A DNA stretch of 64,000 nucleotides from assembly GCA_964036665.1 (NCBI GenBank), contig OZ038531.1, positions 124,001-188,000 of the forward strand. Reading direction: 5' to 3'. The notes below the pieces were generated by a model. It was not told the DNA's origin, searched no databases, and saw nothing but the letters and a program-made list of their open reading frames with translations. The DNA comes from Gordius sp. MW1. Lineage: Eukaryota > Nematomorpha > Gordioida > Gordea > Gordiidae. The first letter of the stretch is position 1. Each line of letters starts with the position of its first letter. Positions 1 to 11,091 of the stretch are shown piece after piece. The translations under genes and the position numbers were made by a program.

Positions 1-59
1 ACACATTTTGATAGTGACTATCCAATGAACTCTGAAATTAGAAGAAAAAAAATGCATGT

Positions 60-975
60 TATTTAAATGCTCAGCAATAAATTAAGAAATGCTCAGTAAA
101 ATATGCTAAGTATTTTATAAAAGTGCCAAGTTAAAATTCAAAATTGCTCATTAAATTAACTTTAAAATGTTCAGCTTTAAATTAAAAAATGCTCAGTATT
201 TTTGCTAAAATACTGAGTAATATAAATTCATAATTTGTGATATTAATTTATTTTGCGCTTATATTTGATAAATAATATTTTAATTGGTAAACAATTTTTT
301 TTAAATAAATTTAGAACTTTGCCCCCCTCCCTTTTTTGTCCCGTTGGTTCCCCCACCCCCCTTATTTTTTACCCACTTTCTCACCAGAGGGGAGGTGGGT
401 GATTTGACCCCCCGCCCCCTATTTTTTACCCTCTTTCTAACCAGGAGGGACCCCCTTCTTTTTTACCCTTTTTCTCACCTGGGGGGAAGGAGGTGATTTG
501 ACCCCCCCCTTATTTTTTACCCTCTTTCTAAACAGGGGGGAGGGGGTGATTGGCCCCCCCCCCCAATCCCCCCTGGTGAGAAAGAGGATGAAAAATATGG
601 CGGGGAGCAAATCACCCCCCCCCCTTCAGGGTGAGAAAGAGGGCAAAAAAGTAAGGGGGGGGGCAAATCACCTCCCCCCCCCTGGTGAGAAAGAGGGCAA
701 AAAAATAAGGGGGGGGGGCAATCAATGCGGGTGAGAAAGAGGGTAAAAAATAAGGGGGGTGAAAAGGGGGGGGGGGCAAATCACCCCCTCCCCCAGGTGA
801 GAAAGAGGTAAAATTAAATTTCAGTTACTGAGCAAAAATTTACTGAGCAGCATAGAAATAATAACTGAACAAATGAATTAATTACTGAGCAAATAATTAA
901 ATTATTGAACATTTAATTATTCCACTGAGCAATTGATTATTCTACTGTGGAAAAATTGAATTAAATACTGAGCAC
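60..975. repeat. Large inverted-repeat (foldback) structure with G/C-rich minisatellite core
   Basis: The left arm (60-230) carries repeated TGCTCAG motifs in AT-rich DNA, and the right arm (820-975) carries the complement, CTGAGCA. Inside, about 345-560 is a series of roughly 55-60 bp pyrimidine-rich units (C-runs, TTATTTTTTACCCTCTTTCT, ACCAGGGG), and 560-830 repeats the same unit as its reverse complement (GGTGAGAAAGAGGG, G-run, CAAATCACC). The centre of symmetry is near 560-575. Apparent open frames here are low-complexity translations, not genes. It may be a foldback transposon; its outer ends are not clearly defined and may extend left of the window. Confidence 0.75.
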
Positions 976-1154
976 AATAATTTGTTCTCCAAAAAAAATT
1001 ATTTTTTTAAAATCTTAAAGAACTAACCAGAAAAGTTTCTTTACTAAACCACTGCAACAACATAAAGCAGCAAGGATCGCGTCATATAAAATATCGCATT
1101 TGCTAGCTAAGAATGAAAAACCATTTACAGATGGGAATAGCTGTAAAATAAGCG

Positions 1155-1215
1155 CCCTCGGTGATTTTCAAATTTAGTATTGCGCCCTTAAGGACAAGCA
1201 GGTTGCCGACCCCTG
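1155..1215. mobile_element. Terminal fragment of a hAT-family element
   Basis: Positions 1201-1215 read GGTTGCCGACCCCTG, the reverse complement of the CAGGGGTCGGCAACC terminus typical of many animal hAT transposons and their MITEs. The preceding bases (GCGCCCTTAAGGACAAGCA) look like subterminal sequence. No matching left end was found in the window, so only one end is visible. Confidence 0.55.
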
Positions 1216-1554
1216 CTCTAGAACATACATATTGTCTTTTTTAATTTTGGCAAAGTCAAAGAACTTTGGGTGAATATTATCCAAGTCAAAATATATTTTA
1301 CTTTTAGAGGCGTTTAAACTTAGGTTTAAAGTGGGGGAAAAAGCATGCAATTTATTGCTTGGACTAGGTTGTCAGGGGTGCAGACAAGGGTGGCGTCATC
1401 TAGATACTAGATATTAAGAGTGAGTTTACAATGTTTGTTAATTTCATTAATTAGGTGATTTATGGCCAAACGAATAAAGGGTAGCCTAGGGGGTCGCCTT
1501 GTTGGATCCCTTGCGGATTCAAGGAAGAATTCTCCAAATTTCAAAATCTGATTG
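1216..1554. other. Non-coding spacer
   Basis: AT-rich DNA between the hAT end and the retroelement block at 1.55 kb. I see no gene, repeat or RNA in it. Confidence 0.4.
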
Positions 1555-1915
1555 CCCTCTTGGCCGTTCGATACAATATTGGATTCCCGCAGGCGAGAAT
1601 CCAGCTGATTACCCATCACGCACATGGCTACCACCTGAACGCTATGCCGTCCCATCCATTATCTCTGGTCAACCACCAGAAGGCGTGACAATCCCCGATA
1701 TCTTTGATGAGGATGAGCTTTTCGATTGGTCGACCTGGGCTGGTGGCGAAATCCACACAAATGAACCTACAGAATCAAACTAACCCCCACGCGCATCTAA
1801 CTGCGCATGTATATAAAGAAAACCTCTGGTTTACCAACGCTCTTTGCAAATTCTCGCGTTGCGTACCTTTATAGTACCTCCATTTATCCTAAATATTACC
1901 TTATCCGTAAGTTTT
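1555..1915 (+). mobile_element. First copy of a retroelement 3' block (RNase H tail plus 3' region)
   Basis: This ~360 bp block is nearly identical to 4282-4640. Its open frame encodes a segment containing GENPADYPSRTWLPPERY and ends ...STWAGGE...TESN with a stop near 1783. The GENPADYPSR motif resembles the end of LTR or DIRS-type retroelement RNase H domains (consensus GxxNxADxxSR). After the stop comes a shared non-coding stretch (ACGCGCATCTAACTGCGCAT, then AAGAAAACCTCTGGTTTACC). A repeat on both sides of an RT-bearing core suggests terminal repeats, or two copies in tandem with the left one truncated. Confidence 0.65.
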
Positions 1916-2019
1916 TATATTCCTAATCCGGTAAAATGGTAAGACATGCTTGAACCAACCCCCCGTCCACTCCTGCATCTAATCCTCCCTTAGCCGGTCT
2001 CAATGTAGCCCGAGGACGA

Positions 2020-2450
2020 GACCGCGATTATGATAGTTCGTCGAGGAAATGCTCGCCAACCCCATAAGGTAGAGGTGACGACCCGAACGACCACGCGGAA
2101 GTATTGCGAGTTATAACGGAACAAAATAGAAGGGCTCAGACCCAATTTAACCAATCCCAGCAAACAATTAGCCAACTGATTCAGCAACTTAGGGTCCAAA
2201 GAGCCGCTCCGCTACCGGCCATCAGCATTGTACAACCTGAACCGGCCATCAAAACGCCCGCGGAGAAACTCAATGAAATTGAGGATAAGGTCACCAAACT
2301 CAAAGATGGCTACGTTTCCCACAAAAGTGTTTCATCGGGACCGCAAGGAGGCCCACTACATCTTCCTGGTAGCGGAGACGCTTACAGAAGATTCCCCGGT
2401 AATCTTATTAAAAGAAATCACAGCCCGCTACAACTCTAGCTACCGCTATT
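2020..2450 (+). pseudogene. Putative gag-like coiled-coil segment of the retroelement
   Basis: The frame opening around 2104 translates to a Gln-rich, coiled-coil-like segment (NRRAQTQFNQSQQTISQLIQ ... EKLNEIEDKVTKLKDGY). It lies upstream of and in the same direction as the RT at 3.06-3.8 kb, and its GC content is well above the surrounding DNA, as is the rest of this element. Position and composition suggest a structural (gag-like) protein, but no zinc knuckle or known capsid motif is visible. It is broken after about 110 codons, so it is probably a decayed relic. Confidence 0.4.
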
Positions 2451-3063
2451 AATTTTAACTGAGCAACCGCGGTAAAATACGATAAGTAATTTGCCGAGGA
2501 TTGGAACATTCCACATCTCGAAGTTGTCCATGCCCGGTGATAGTATTTCCTAGCACTGGCAGAAGCAGAGGCCTACCAAAGGGCAGCAACGTCAAAAAGG
2601 CGCCGGCCTCTGCCAGGAATAAGGCGCAGAATTAATGGTTGGATCATGGGAAATCGGGCCTTCGGGCTTACCGCTTCAATACTGAGTTAATACATCCAAG
2701 TCTCCCCGCTGGCTCGCTCAAATAATTTTTCAAATTAGTGAGACGCGCCGCTGGATTTTTTTTCCGTCCGACCTCCCGTCGGGAGCGACAGGAGCGATTC
2801 AGCTACCCAACAATCAGGGTTATTCCAACATATTTTTTCCCACCCCCGATTTCGAGCAACGCATACAACAAGTGGAGGCCGCCTTCGGCCGGGATATGGG
2901 GTCGGTAACGTTACCCATATTTGGTTTCCGCAAATCCATATTCCGCTAAAGCAAAGAACACTCCAGATCCCTCCCACCGGCCCTCTTGATATTAATACCT
3001 CCAAATTACGTCCCCATTCGCTACAATCCCCATTTACGCGACGGATAGCCCCGCAAGGGGTTC

Positions 3064-3815
3064 ATGCCCAGATTCGACATAGAAAGAATCCGGGCTCATA
3101 ATGGCATATTCCTCACTTCTCGACGGAAGGCCATTTCTCGAGACAAATCGGAATACTTCCAGGGAATGATTGATGCACAAGTGGTCGAAGCCATCGATAG
3201 GGAAATCGTCAAATCTGCCACTTTGTTTGTTCCGAAGTCCAACGGGGACGACAGGGTAATCACGGACCTGTCATTCACTACCCGGCTAAGCTTGCGTCGA
3301 TCCCCCTTACGTCCCGCCAGCTAAGCAGGGCCTTGTACGCAGCAAATATCGATTTGAAAGCAGCATTCTTTAGTATACCCCTCAATGTAGCGGCCCATAA
3401 ATACGCGACGTACACTTTTCGAACAAGAAAGTATAGATACAAAGTCTTTCCCATAGGCGCCTCATTCACTCCATATGTCCTCCAATTGCTTGTGTCGGAC
3501 CTGGCCGCAAAATCGATATCGCGATGTAGGTACAACGTCTACCTTGATGATAATCTTATCTATGGCGGTTCGTATACCGATGTCCAAGAGGACCTTGAGT
3601 CATTCTTCTCGATGGCAACTCAATGGGGCCTCACGATAAACGACAGGAATCGTCGATTTTCCCGGACAGATATCGAATACTTGGGCCTCCAAATATCCTT
3701 CTCGGACCATTCAATACGTTGCACTGACCGCGTGGTCATCCGGCAATATGCAGCTGATATTTTATTCTACGCCTTCACATCTAACACCGCCCCTCCCTTA
3801 CCTAAATCCTGTTGA
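3064..3815 (+). pseudogene. Reverse transcriptase of a degenerate retroelement
   Basis: Two neighbouring frames make up most of an RT domain. The first (3064-3324) holds the N-terminal part, including FVPKSNGDDRVITDLS, equivalent to the 'K..G..R...D' region of retroelement RTs. The second (3333-3815) contains motif A (NIDLKAAFFSIPL), motif B (FPIGASFTPYVLQLL), the catalytic motif C (YLDDNLIYGG) and the following DIEYLGLQIS. The frame changes near 3285-3330, and the domain ends early at a stop near 3815, so the copy is inactive. Motifs A and C keep their aspartates. Motif B differs from the usual Ty3/gypsy 'PFGL..AP', so this may be a DIRS-like or otherwise divergent clade. No integrase or tyrosine recombinase was seen. 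Confidence 0.7.
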
Positions 3816-4281
3816 AAGCTCTCGGGGTCCTTAATTATTTCTTATATAACCTAACGGGCATGCCTAAATTATTGGCGCCATTTTAGGCATACCTCTCTAA
3901 TCGCTCGCGTTTGTTCAATATGAATGTCGCATGCGTTAAACTATTTGCTATCATTAATTCACTAAAAACGCATCCCCCTTTATATTCCCCCGGGTAGTAG
4001 TTTACACTGACGCGTCTAACGACCACATTGGTATCACCTGCGGCGATAATTCTCAATCTCCTTTTCCAACGCTGCGGGAGCCTTTAACTTCCCGAAGATC
4101 TGCACATCACGCTGTGCGAAACACTGGGGGCACTCTATGGTTACCCCTTGTATTTAAATACGACGGAAATCCTTTCCCCCGCATCCGTGATTCAATCACT
4201 GCGTACTATGTACTCATTAAAGGCTAATTCTCGAATCATTGCGGAACTCATCTCACAATTCGTTAAAGAATACTGATTGAA

Positions 4282-4800
4282 TGTCCTCCTGGCCGTTCTA
4301 TACAATATTCAATGGATTCCCACAGGCGAGAATCCAGCTGATTACCCATCACGCACATGGCTACCACCTGAACGCTATGCCGTCCCTTGCATTATCTCGG
4401 GTCAACCGCCTGAAGGCGAGACAATCCCCGATACTTTGACGAGGATGAGCTTTTCGACTGGTCGACCTGGGCTGGTGGCGAAATCCAAATAAATGAACCT
4501 GCAGAACCAAACTAACCCCCACGCGCATCTAACTGCGCATGTATAAAGAAAACCTCTGGTTTACCAACGCTCTTTGGAAATTTTCGCGTTACGTACCTTT
4601 ATAGCACCTCCATTTATCCTACATATTACCTTATTCGTAAATTTCGCCACAACCTTTTACATACGTCATATGTTTACATATAAATTACGTCGCTTCGCGT
4701 CTTATTTAAATCACTTTGTTTACTTGTGTATTTAGTTTATAATCAATAAACGCTGTGGGGGATAATAGGGCTTGCCCTATCGGAACTCACAGGTCCAATC
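4282..4800 (+). mobile_element. Second copy of the retroelement 3' block and its end
   Basis: Near-duplicate of 1555-1915, again encoding GENPADYPSRTWLPPERY. A one-base deletion in the 'CCCGATA..TTTGA' stretch shifts the frame relative to the first copy. The non-coding part continues past the shared segment, through an AATAAA at about 4744, to roughly 4800. Together with 1555-1915 it brackets the gag-like and RT segments, giving an element of about 3.2 kb. Confidence 0.6.
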
Positions 4801-4929
4801 ATGGACGCTTAACGGCTGATTCCGTAATATGTATATACAATTAACACATCTAAAATTTTACAATGAGATTTTAAATACATTAATGTCTAGATATCCAAAA
4901 GTTTTTAAGGTGTGACAGGAAAAATAAAT

Positions 4930-5200
4930 ATTCAAAATGAAACTACACTTGAAAGAAAATTCCCAACAAGTAGCTTCATTCTTGAAATTATTGGACAACT
5001 TGGAAATATTTGTAAGGAAGGAGATCATTGAACCTATGAATCCATCAATTACAAAAATTGATTCGGCTGCTCCGACCGTTAATGTGAAGAAAGGAAACGG
5101 AAAAGACAAATTAAGGTACTAGCCATATTTGATGATTTAGTTTCGAAAGTAGCGAGATGTGAGCTTATTTACAAATGGATTAAAGGGAGATTTTAGGTAA
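4930..5200 (+). pseudogene. Ty3/gypsy reverse transcriptase relic
   Basis: The short frame at 4937-5122 contains EIIEPMNPSITKIDSAAPTV followed by NVKKGNGK. This matches the start of the RT in the gypsy element at 36-39 kb (ENIIERVDPS...WITPTVNVVKGNGS). The next stretch, read through frame breaks, gives FDDLVSKVAR, matching FDDLITKIAG of the same RT. It is a small, much-mutated piece of a related element. No LTR can be linked to it. Confidence 0.6.
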
Positions 5201-5297
5201 TATTTATATTTCAACATATATGAGATATTAAAGAAACAAAAGACTGCACCTTCGAATTGCAAATGCACCAACAATATTTTAAAGATTTATGAACGGT

Positions 5298-5558
5298 ATG
5301 GTTACTTATTCATCTTAACTTTATTATTCGAATATAAAAATTCGATCATTCACACCCCTCACTATTCATATATCTTAACTATATTATTTGAATACACACA
5401 AGACATTGAATATTTAAATACCTTACAATTTACCGATATTATTCAAATTAATAACCTCGCTACATGCGTACATAAACACGATGTTTTAACTAAAAGTATT
5501 CATTCGAATCACTTCTTTCTTTGGGTTATAATAAAGTAGAATCTTTTAATTTTCTACA
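5298..5558 (+). repeat. 5' LTR of a short non-autonomous LTR element
   Basis: This sequence recurs at 6320-6564, starting ATGGTTAC(C/T)TATTC and ending CTACA. Directly after it (5560) is TGGTGACCGC, in the position of a tRNA primer-binding site and starting with the usual TGG. The copy at 6.3 kb lacks about 20 bases present here near 5461-5485. The flanking five bases (ACGGT and AGGGT) are a near-match for a target duplication. Confidence 0.7.
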
Positions 5559-6319
5559 ATGGTGACCGCATTTCTGGGGAGCCGATATTTTTTTCCTCCC
5601 CCTCCCCCCAGAACACTTATAACCCCAGGTCTACATTAATAACCTCGCATTTGAGAGGTGCCTACCTTTTTTCCTCCTAAAAACTATCTCTAATACCGGG
5701 GTCATGGTTATCATCGTTATAAATTTAATGCAATTCAGATTATTTTAGGGCACTACTTTCTCAAGCCATCATTAAATACGCACTGGCAAAGAGATCGAGA
5801 TACACAACAATCAATCCTTCAACCTCTCAAATAATCTCGATCTAAACATGTCCCAATACTGTGGAATGACCTACGCCTACCTACCTATCTGGTTGCTAAT
5901 ACGATGACAATCCAGCGCCTTACTACACTATCAAACTCTGCAACGTCTGCCGCCGACTAAAATTGTCCACCTCCTCATGGCCATATTCAACATCAACACA
6001 TCTACACGGCCCTTTTTAATGAGCAAGGACAAACAATTTCGGCGAGACAATGTAAACACATGCTATTATTAGCATTTTCCCCAACACTGACCGATTTAAC
6101 TGTTGGAAGACTGCGATTCTAATATTGTGTCTGCTCCGACATGTCTACTAATATATTGGATAGCTCAACAACTTCCAATCATTACTTACACCTCGGCCAC
6201 AACACCATCAACCACACTCGCGCAAACACTAGTGCAAACACTAACCCGCAATCAACTAAGCTGGCTGAGTATTTTAACTTTCATTTTTAGCACTCCTCGC
6301 AAGTAGGAGGGGGAATTAT
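5559..6319 (+). mobile_element. Internal region of a TRIM/LARD-like LTR element
   Basis: About 760 bp lie between two directly repeated LTRs. It starts with a primer-binding-site-like TGGTGACCGC and ends with a purine tract (AGGAGGGGGAATTA, about 6305-6318) just before the second LTR, as expected for a polypurine tract. No RT, protease or integrase motif is visible; the one frame of 67 codons at 6103-6306 is not recognisable. The structure fits a terminal-repeat retrotransposon that depends on enzymes of a relative. Confidence 0.65.
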
Positions 6320-6564
6320 ATGGTTACCTATTCATATATCTCAACCTTATTATTCGAATATATAAATTCGATCATTCACACCCCTCACTATTCATATATC
6401 TTAACCTTATTATTTAAATACACACAAGACATTGAATATTTAAATACCTTACAATTCGCCGATATTATTCAAATTAATAACCTCGCATGTTTTAACTGAA
6501 AGTATTAATTAATATCACTTCTTTCTTTGGGTTATAATTAAGTAGAATCTTTTAATTCTCTACA
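6320..6564 (+). repeat. 3' LTR of the short LTR element
   Basis: Direct repeat of 5298-5558 with scattered substitutions and one deletion, ending CTACA. The differences between the two LTRs show the insertion is not recent. Confidence 0.7.
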
Positions 6565-7312
6565 AGGGTGTATGTAAATAATACTAAATTTTGTTGTTTA
6601 AAAATGGTGAATTTGGATTAATAACGTGAGCAGATGGAAATGGAACGCAATATTTCGGACACTTAAGGACCATCTTCAGGGAAAAAAATAAAAAAGGAGA
6701 AGATGAAGTCTCAAATAATAAAAATGAAGTAAAGTGAGTATAAAAACAATGATATATTGCCCGTTTCGCATCTTATACGAATTTGAATATCAAGGAATCC
6801 TTTTTAATTCCATAAACTATTTAATCTATTTAGTTCTCGCCTATATGATTGTGAAAATTGCAAAGATTAGGCAACTTTTAAGTCTGGTTAGAAACCGTGT
6901 ACAGATTCACCTTTTTTCTTCATCGCTTTACAGAAATCCATCCTAACCTAAAATACTATTGTTTTTGGTTTGAATGATATCCATATCATATTTATCTATT
7001 AAAAAAATATTCCTTGGTAACTTTCGGAATTAACTATTTCATTTAATCGAGAAAGACTGGTGCTAGTATTTTTAGCTTCAGAGATAAAATCCATTGCATA
7101 CAAATAAGAAATTATGTCGTTCTTTTACTTGTTAGATGGAATTTGTAATTTGGCTAAGTCTGCAGTCATCACCGCGTCAAATATATCGTTTAGCTATACA
7201 TATTAGGAAGCGAAGCTGATATTATACAAATTACTCATATAGACATATGATGTATATAAACAATACATTCGAGGTATGTATCAATAAGACATACGTTAAA
7301 TATAGGTACCAA
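6565..7312. other. Non-coding AT-rich DNA
   Basis: I see no supported gene. The frame at 6734-6946 has no recognisable domain and its composition does not stand out from the background. Confidence 0.4.
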
Positions 7313-7437
7313 CATGGACGTAGCCAGCATTGGAATTAGAGGGGGCAATAATGATTTATGGAGGAGCATTTTAAGAAATTTTTGAATTTAGAGGGGGGCA
7401 ACGGCCCCTCCCTGCCCTCTCCTTGGCTACGCCCATG
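7313..7437. repeat. GGGCGTAGCC-type TIR element (MITE)
   Basis: Begins CATGGACGTAGCCAGCATTG and ends CCTTGGCTACGCCCATG, a terminal inverted repeat. Internal features shared with the other copies in this window are GAGGGGGCAATAATGATTTA near the left and GGCCCCTCCCTGCC near the right. Confidence 0.8.
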
Positions 7438-9755
7438 GATACATATAATAATTGCTAGCCAATAGAATGAAGGGCTTAAACTATTTCATAAATAGAATAT
7501 TCTAACATGTTCCAGCTGATTTATGTCACTCCATAAACGATATCTACATACATTAATTTAAATAAGTTGTTAAATAATCAATGTAATTATCCGAAATGAC
7601 AGCGAGCGACCTATACTATGAGCAATGAATTTTTGATAACATGCTATTCAAAATTGAGATAGACTTAATGAATGATTGATCATTTTTTGGTACATTTTAT
7701 AATTTGTAATCTTCAATGTAGACTTTTATCTTTTAGTTGGAGTAACTTTATTAGCAAATCATCATATTCAAGCAGGAATATATTAATTGTAAATAAAAAG
7801 TTGACTAATATCTCGATCTTTTTCTATCCCAAAGCCTAAAATCTTATCCTCCTTTATTACATTTTTGGACTCAAAATACTTCAATATTAAATAAATATAT
7901 TACTATGACATCTCACCTTTAACCATAACATTCTTAATCTGTGTTCCATTTATTCTATCAATTGTGCTAAATATGGCACGACCTTTTAATACGGTTTATA
8001 ATAACATGGGACAGCCCCGATTAACAGTCGTTTATCTTAACGTTTGCTAGGATTAAGGCGGTTAATGTCTACACCTTAAGAGATATTTATGAGGGCCTAT
8101 TGGTCAATAGCTTAGGTAAAGATTAAAAATTTGTTGGTAGTACCCTCGGTTTATATCAATATAGTATATTTTTATAAAATTGACATACCTTACATACCAA
8201 GCTCTTCAATTTTTAAAGGATTAACCTTACTAGGTTGCACTTTAATTACTGGCGATTGTTGGAAAAAAAAATTGGTGATAAATTATTTGAAGGGAGGGCA
8301 GCTTGCGAATGTTGAGTTATTAAGGAAAGATTGAAAATGGGGAGGAGGATGAAAACAAGGACTTTCAAATCGTGACCAAAAAAATAGATTTAAGTAGATC
8401 TGATGCGTAATTGTACAGATGAAGGGGAGTATAGTAAAAGTAGAATAAAATTTTATAAAATTAGAAAGGAGGCGATCTTAGAGGGGGTGGATCTTATTTA
8501 CTTGCCCGATAAAGTGGCTGATCGACCTTGGTCTGTTACCGGATTTTAAAAGGAGTAGAACTCTCTTTTTTGGTGCTTGGCGTCGACGAGTGCTTCCGGA
8601 GCAGAGTGGGGGAGGGGGTGGTTGATTCGTATGTGGTAAATAGGGCGATAAATCTAAATCTAGAAAACCTTTGTGTATCATCATTAACATACTTTTTAAT
8701 TTAGACATTGGACTTGTCCAGATGCATTTGTCCTTAAAAAATTTAATTTGTCAAAAAATACGTGAGTGCGAGGTGGAGATCTTTCTTAGTTAGGTCATGA
8801 ATTTTATTGCTTGACCCCCATAGTGGTAAATTAGTGGCTTAGCATATTCAGAGACTTACCTAAGGGAGGAGGCGGTTGAGCCAATGTGTGAATGGCCGCA
8901 GGCGTGTTTTTCGAATTTTCTCAAGGAGAAGGGTGAAATTACAATTTTTTATAATTTCCTGATACAGTTGGACTTAATATGCTTCATTATATCTAGGATA
9001 CTTTATATATATACACATAAGGAATACAAAACTAAATATTATAAGGAACTTATGTAATAACACAATAAATTTTATTACATCCTCCTATCTTGGACTAGAT
9101 AATAACAAAAAATAACCTGAATTTTGGTTTTACTAGATAAAATTGGATTACGGATCTGCTCTATTTTTTATTCTATATAATTATAGACACCATACCGAGA
9201 TAGCTCCAAAAGCCATCTTCTTGGTATATGCTGAACCGATGATAATTCTTTGAAGAACCCGAAAGGTTTTTTATTTAACGGATATGATTTAAAAGCGAAC
9301 AACTGGAGAATTTACAGGCACGTATTGTGTGATATGGTTATTAAACAATGGTATTCATCGAAGGATAAATTATGGTTATGTTAGAACCGTGAGAATAACG
9401 CTAATAATCGCGAATCGTAATTGCCTGGAGGCAAATAAAAAACTGGATTGGATAAATGAGTGAAGTTTAGTGAATGGAACAATAAAGGTCTTATATAAGA
9501 ACTCTTTAATCCATAGAATAATTTTAAATGTTCCGGACTCTTCTATCAATCCGTTACATGTTATATCGAAGTCGCTTATACCTCACACACCATATCGCGT
9601 ATATGGATCTATACCTCGGCTTGTTGCTATATTTAGAGATAGGTTGTCAAAAGAAGTTAATACACTAATCCAAAAAAGCTGGTTGTGACAAGAGTAAGCT
9701 ATGGTTCATAAACAAAGCTTGAAAATCCATCCTAAGACCGGCGTTACTCTATGAA
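7438..9755. other. Long non-coding AT-rich stretch
   Basis: No gene, RNA or repeat could be supported. Frames of 67-76 codons at 8131-8334, 8478-8708 and 9470-9688 show no recognisable domain and no splice-linked partners. Confidence 0.4.
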
Positions 9756-10125
9756 TGCTAAACATGAGGCTTAAACGCTTAGGAAGAAAAGTTATTACAA
9801 GCCACGGAGATGAGAATGATGAGATGGAGCTTGGTGCAGCCATATGATTAATTACTGTCTCAGAGCAAAGATGGATATTCAACCTAAGGCCGAAGAGATA
9901 AACGAAACTCGACTAAGATGATATGGTACCAAATAGAAAAGGATGTGAATGATGTATTTCAAAAAGTAGTGGATATGTAGATTCCCGAGAAGAGGGGAAG
10001 AGGACGACATCGTGTTACATGGAAGTGACAACTAAATAAAGTGATGATAACTAAGAAGATATCCGGACATGACCATTGCTCGATTAAGATGGTGGAGGTT
10101 AGATAAACAAACCCCACTATTGTGA
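9756..10125 (+). pseudogene. C-terminal relic of a LINE (non-LTR) reverse transcriptase
   Basis: Read across stops and frame breaks, the plus strand shows the typical tail of LINE ORF2-like proteins. ETRLR followed by a stop and YG (9905-9930) matches the 'RLRWYGHV' motif, and IPEKRGRGRHRVTW (9975-10025) matches the conserved 'GRRxRGRPxxRW' motif. Start, catalytic RT core and poly(A) end are not recognisable. This is an old, inactive fragment. Confidence 0.5.
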
Positions 10126-10239
10126 GAATAGATACTTGAGAAAATAGAAAATTAATTACAAGGTTGCATAATTGAGCCCCTTTGCGCGCACATAGCAGCT
10201 CTATTTTAAAACGGACGCTTTTTGAAGGATAGATGCTGA

Positions 10240-10560
10240 TGTTTTGAAGAAGCCATCATCTGCTATTGTTTCCTTATTCGGTTACTTTACCATTAACTTT
10301 TGTAGTAAATACTTCAGGAACTGGGGTTAGACGCAGTCATTGCACATACTTCCGGGTTAAGGAAAACAATTGCACATGTGTTATGACGATGCGGAAAACC
10401 CATTCGGTGAGTATTCGTAATGCACGAGCGATAGTTTATGAATGGAAAAATAAATATTTAAGAGAACGAAAATTTAGTCCAAGCGAGATTTAATGAAAAA
10501 TGCAAAATATCATTTTGAAAAGGAGCGTCATGTGCAGATGCTATATCAAAAATAACAATG
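10240..10560 (+). pseudogene. Ty3/gypsy RNase H relic
   Basis: The frame 10266-10493 contains PYSVTLPLTFVVNTSGTGV and, later, NARAIVYEWKNKYLRERKF. These match PYSTTLPVNLAVDASETGV and EARAIIFGVEKYNQYLRGRKF in the RNase H of the gypsy element at 36-39 kb. The first catalytic aspartate (VDAS) is replaced by Asn here (VNTS). A downstream echo of 'CADAL' can be read near 10540. It is a decayed piece of a related element, on the opposite strand from that copy. Confidence 0.65.
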
Positions 10561-11091
10561 CATAATGAAAAATTTAAATTACTTTATGGTCTGGCGTAAA
10601 CCAGTATAGATTTTTATGTATAGGAATGCGATGTTTGTTAATTAATGAGACTTGTAAGTACCGTTGCGCACCTGGAATCTATGATTCTGTTTGGGGCGCC
10701 TACATGTATATGTAGCAGATCCATTAGAAGTGGTAACTTTCTAAAAATTGTTTAAAGTACCAACTTTGAGTTTAGGCAGCAAATTTGGTAATTAAATTCT
10801 CTCAAATTTTGTTCTGTCGTAAGGATAAAAATAACACTCCTCCCTGAAAGGACTTTAATAAACTCTGGTGTTATGATAGGGTTTACCTTTGGGTTTTAAC
10901 CGGGTTTTAACCGTCTGGGTTTTTACCCTTAGAGTTTGGGTTAGGGTAGGTTAGTATAGGATAGGGATATGGTAGAGTTAAAGGTTAGGGTTTGTAAATC
11001 ATCTTAAAACGATTGCATTTTGTAAGTGACTTAAAGTAATAGCTATTATAAATAAATAATTAATGCTCCTTTTTATGTTGTTAAAATTAAA
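10561..11091. other. Non-coding DNA with short GGTTT/TTAGGG-like runs
   Basis: No gene is visible. Around 10880-11000 there are irregular TTAGGG- and GGGTTTT-like words, but they do not form a regular telomeric array. Confidence 0.4.

Noticed and set aside
498-734. Pro/Gly/Lys-rich 78-codon frame
   Set aside because: It is a translation of the G/C-rich minisatellite inside the foldback structure.
10860-11000. Interstitial telomeric repeat
   Set aside because: TTAGGG-like words are irregular and do not form an array; the same applies to 32550-32570.
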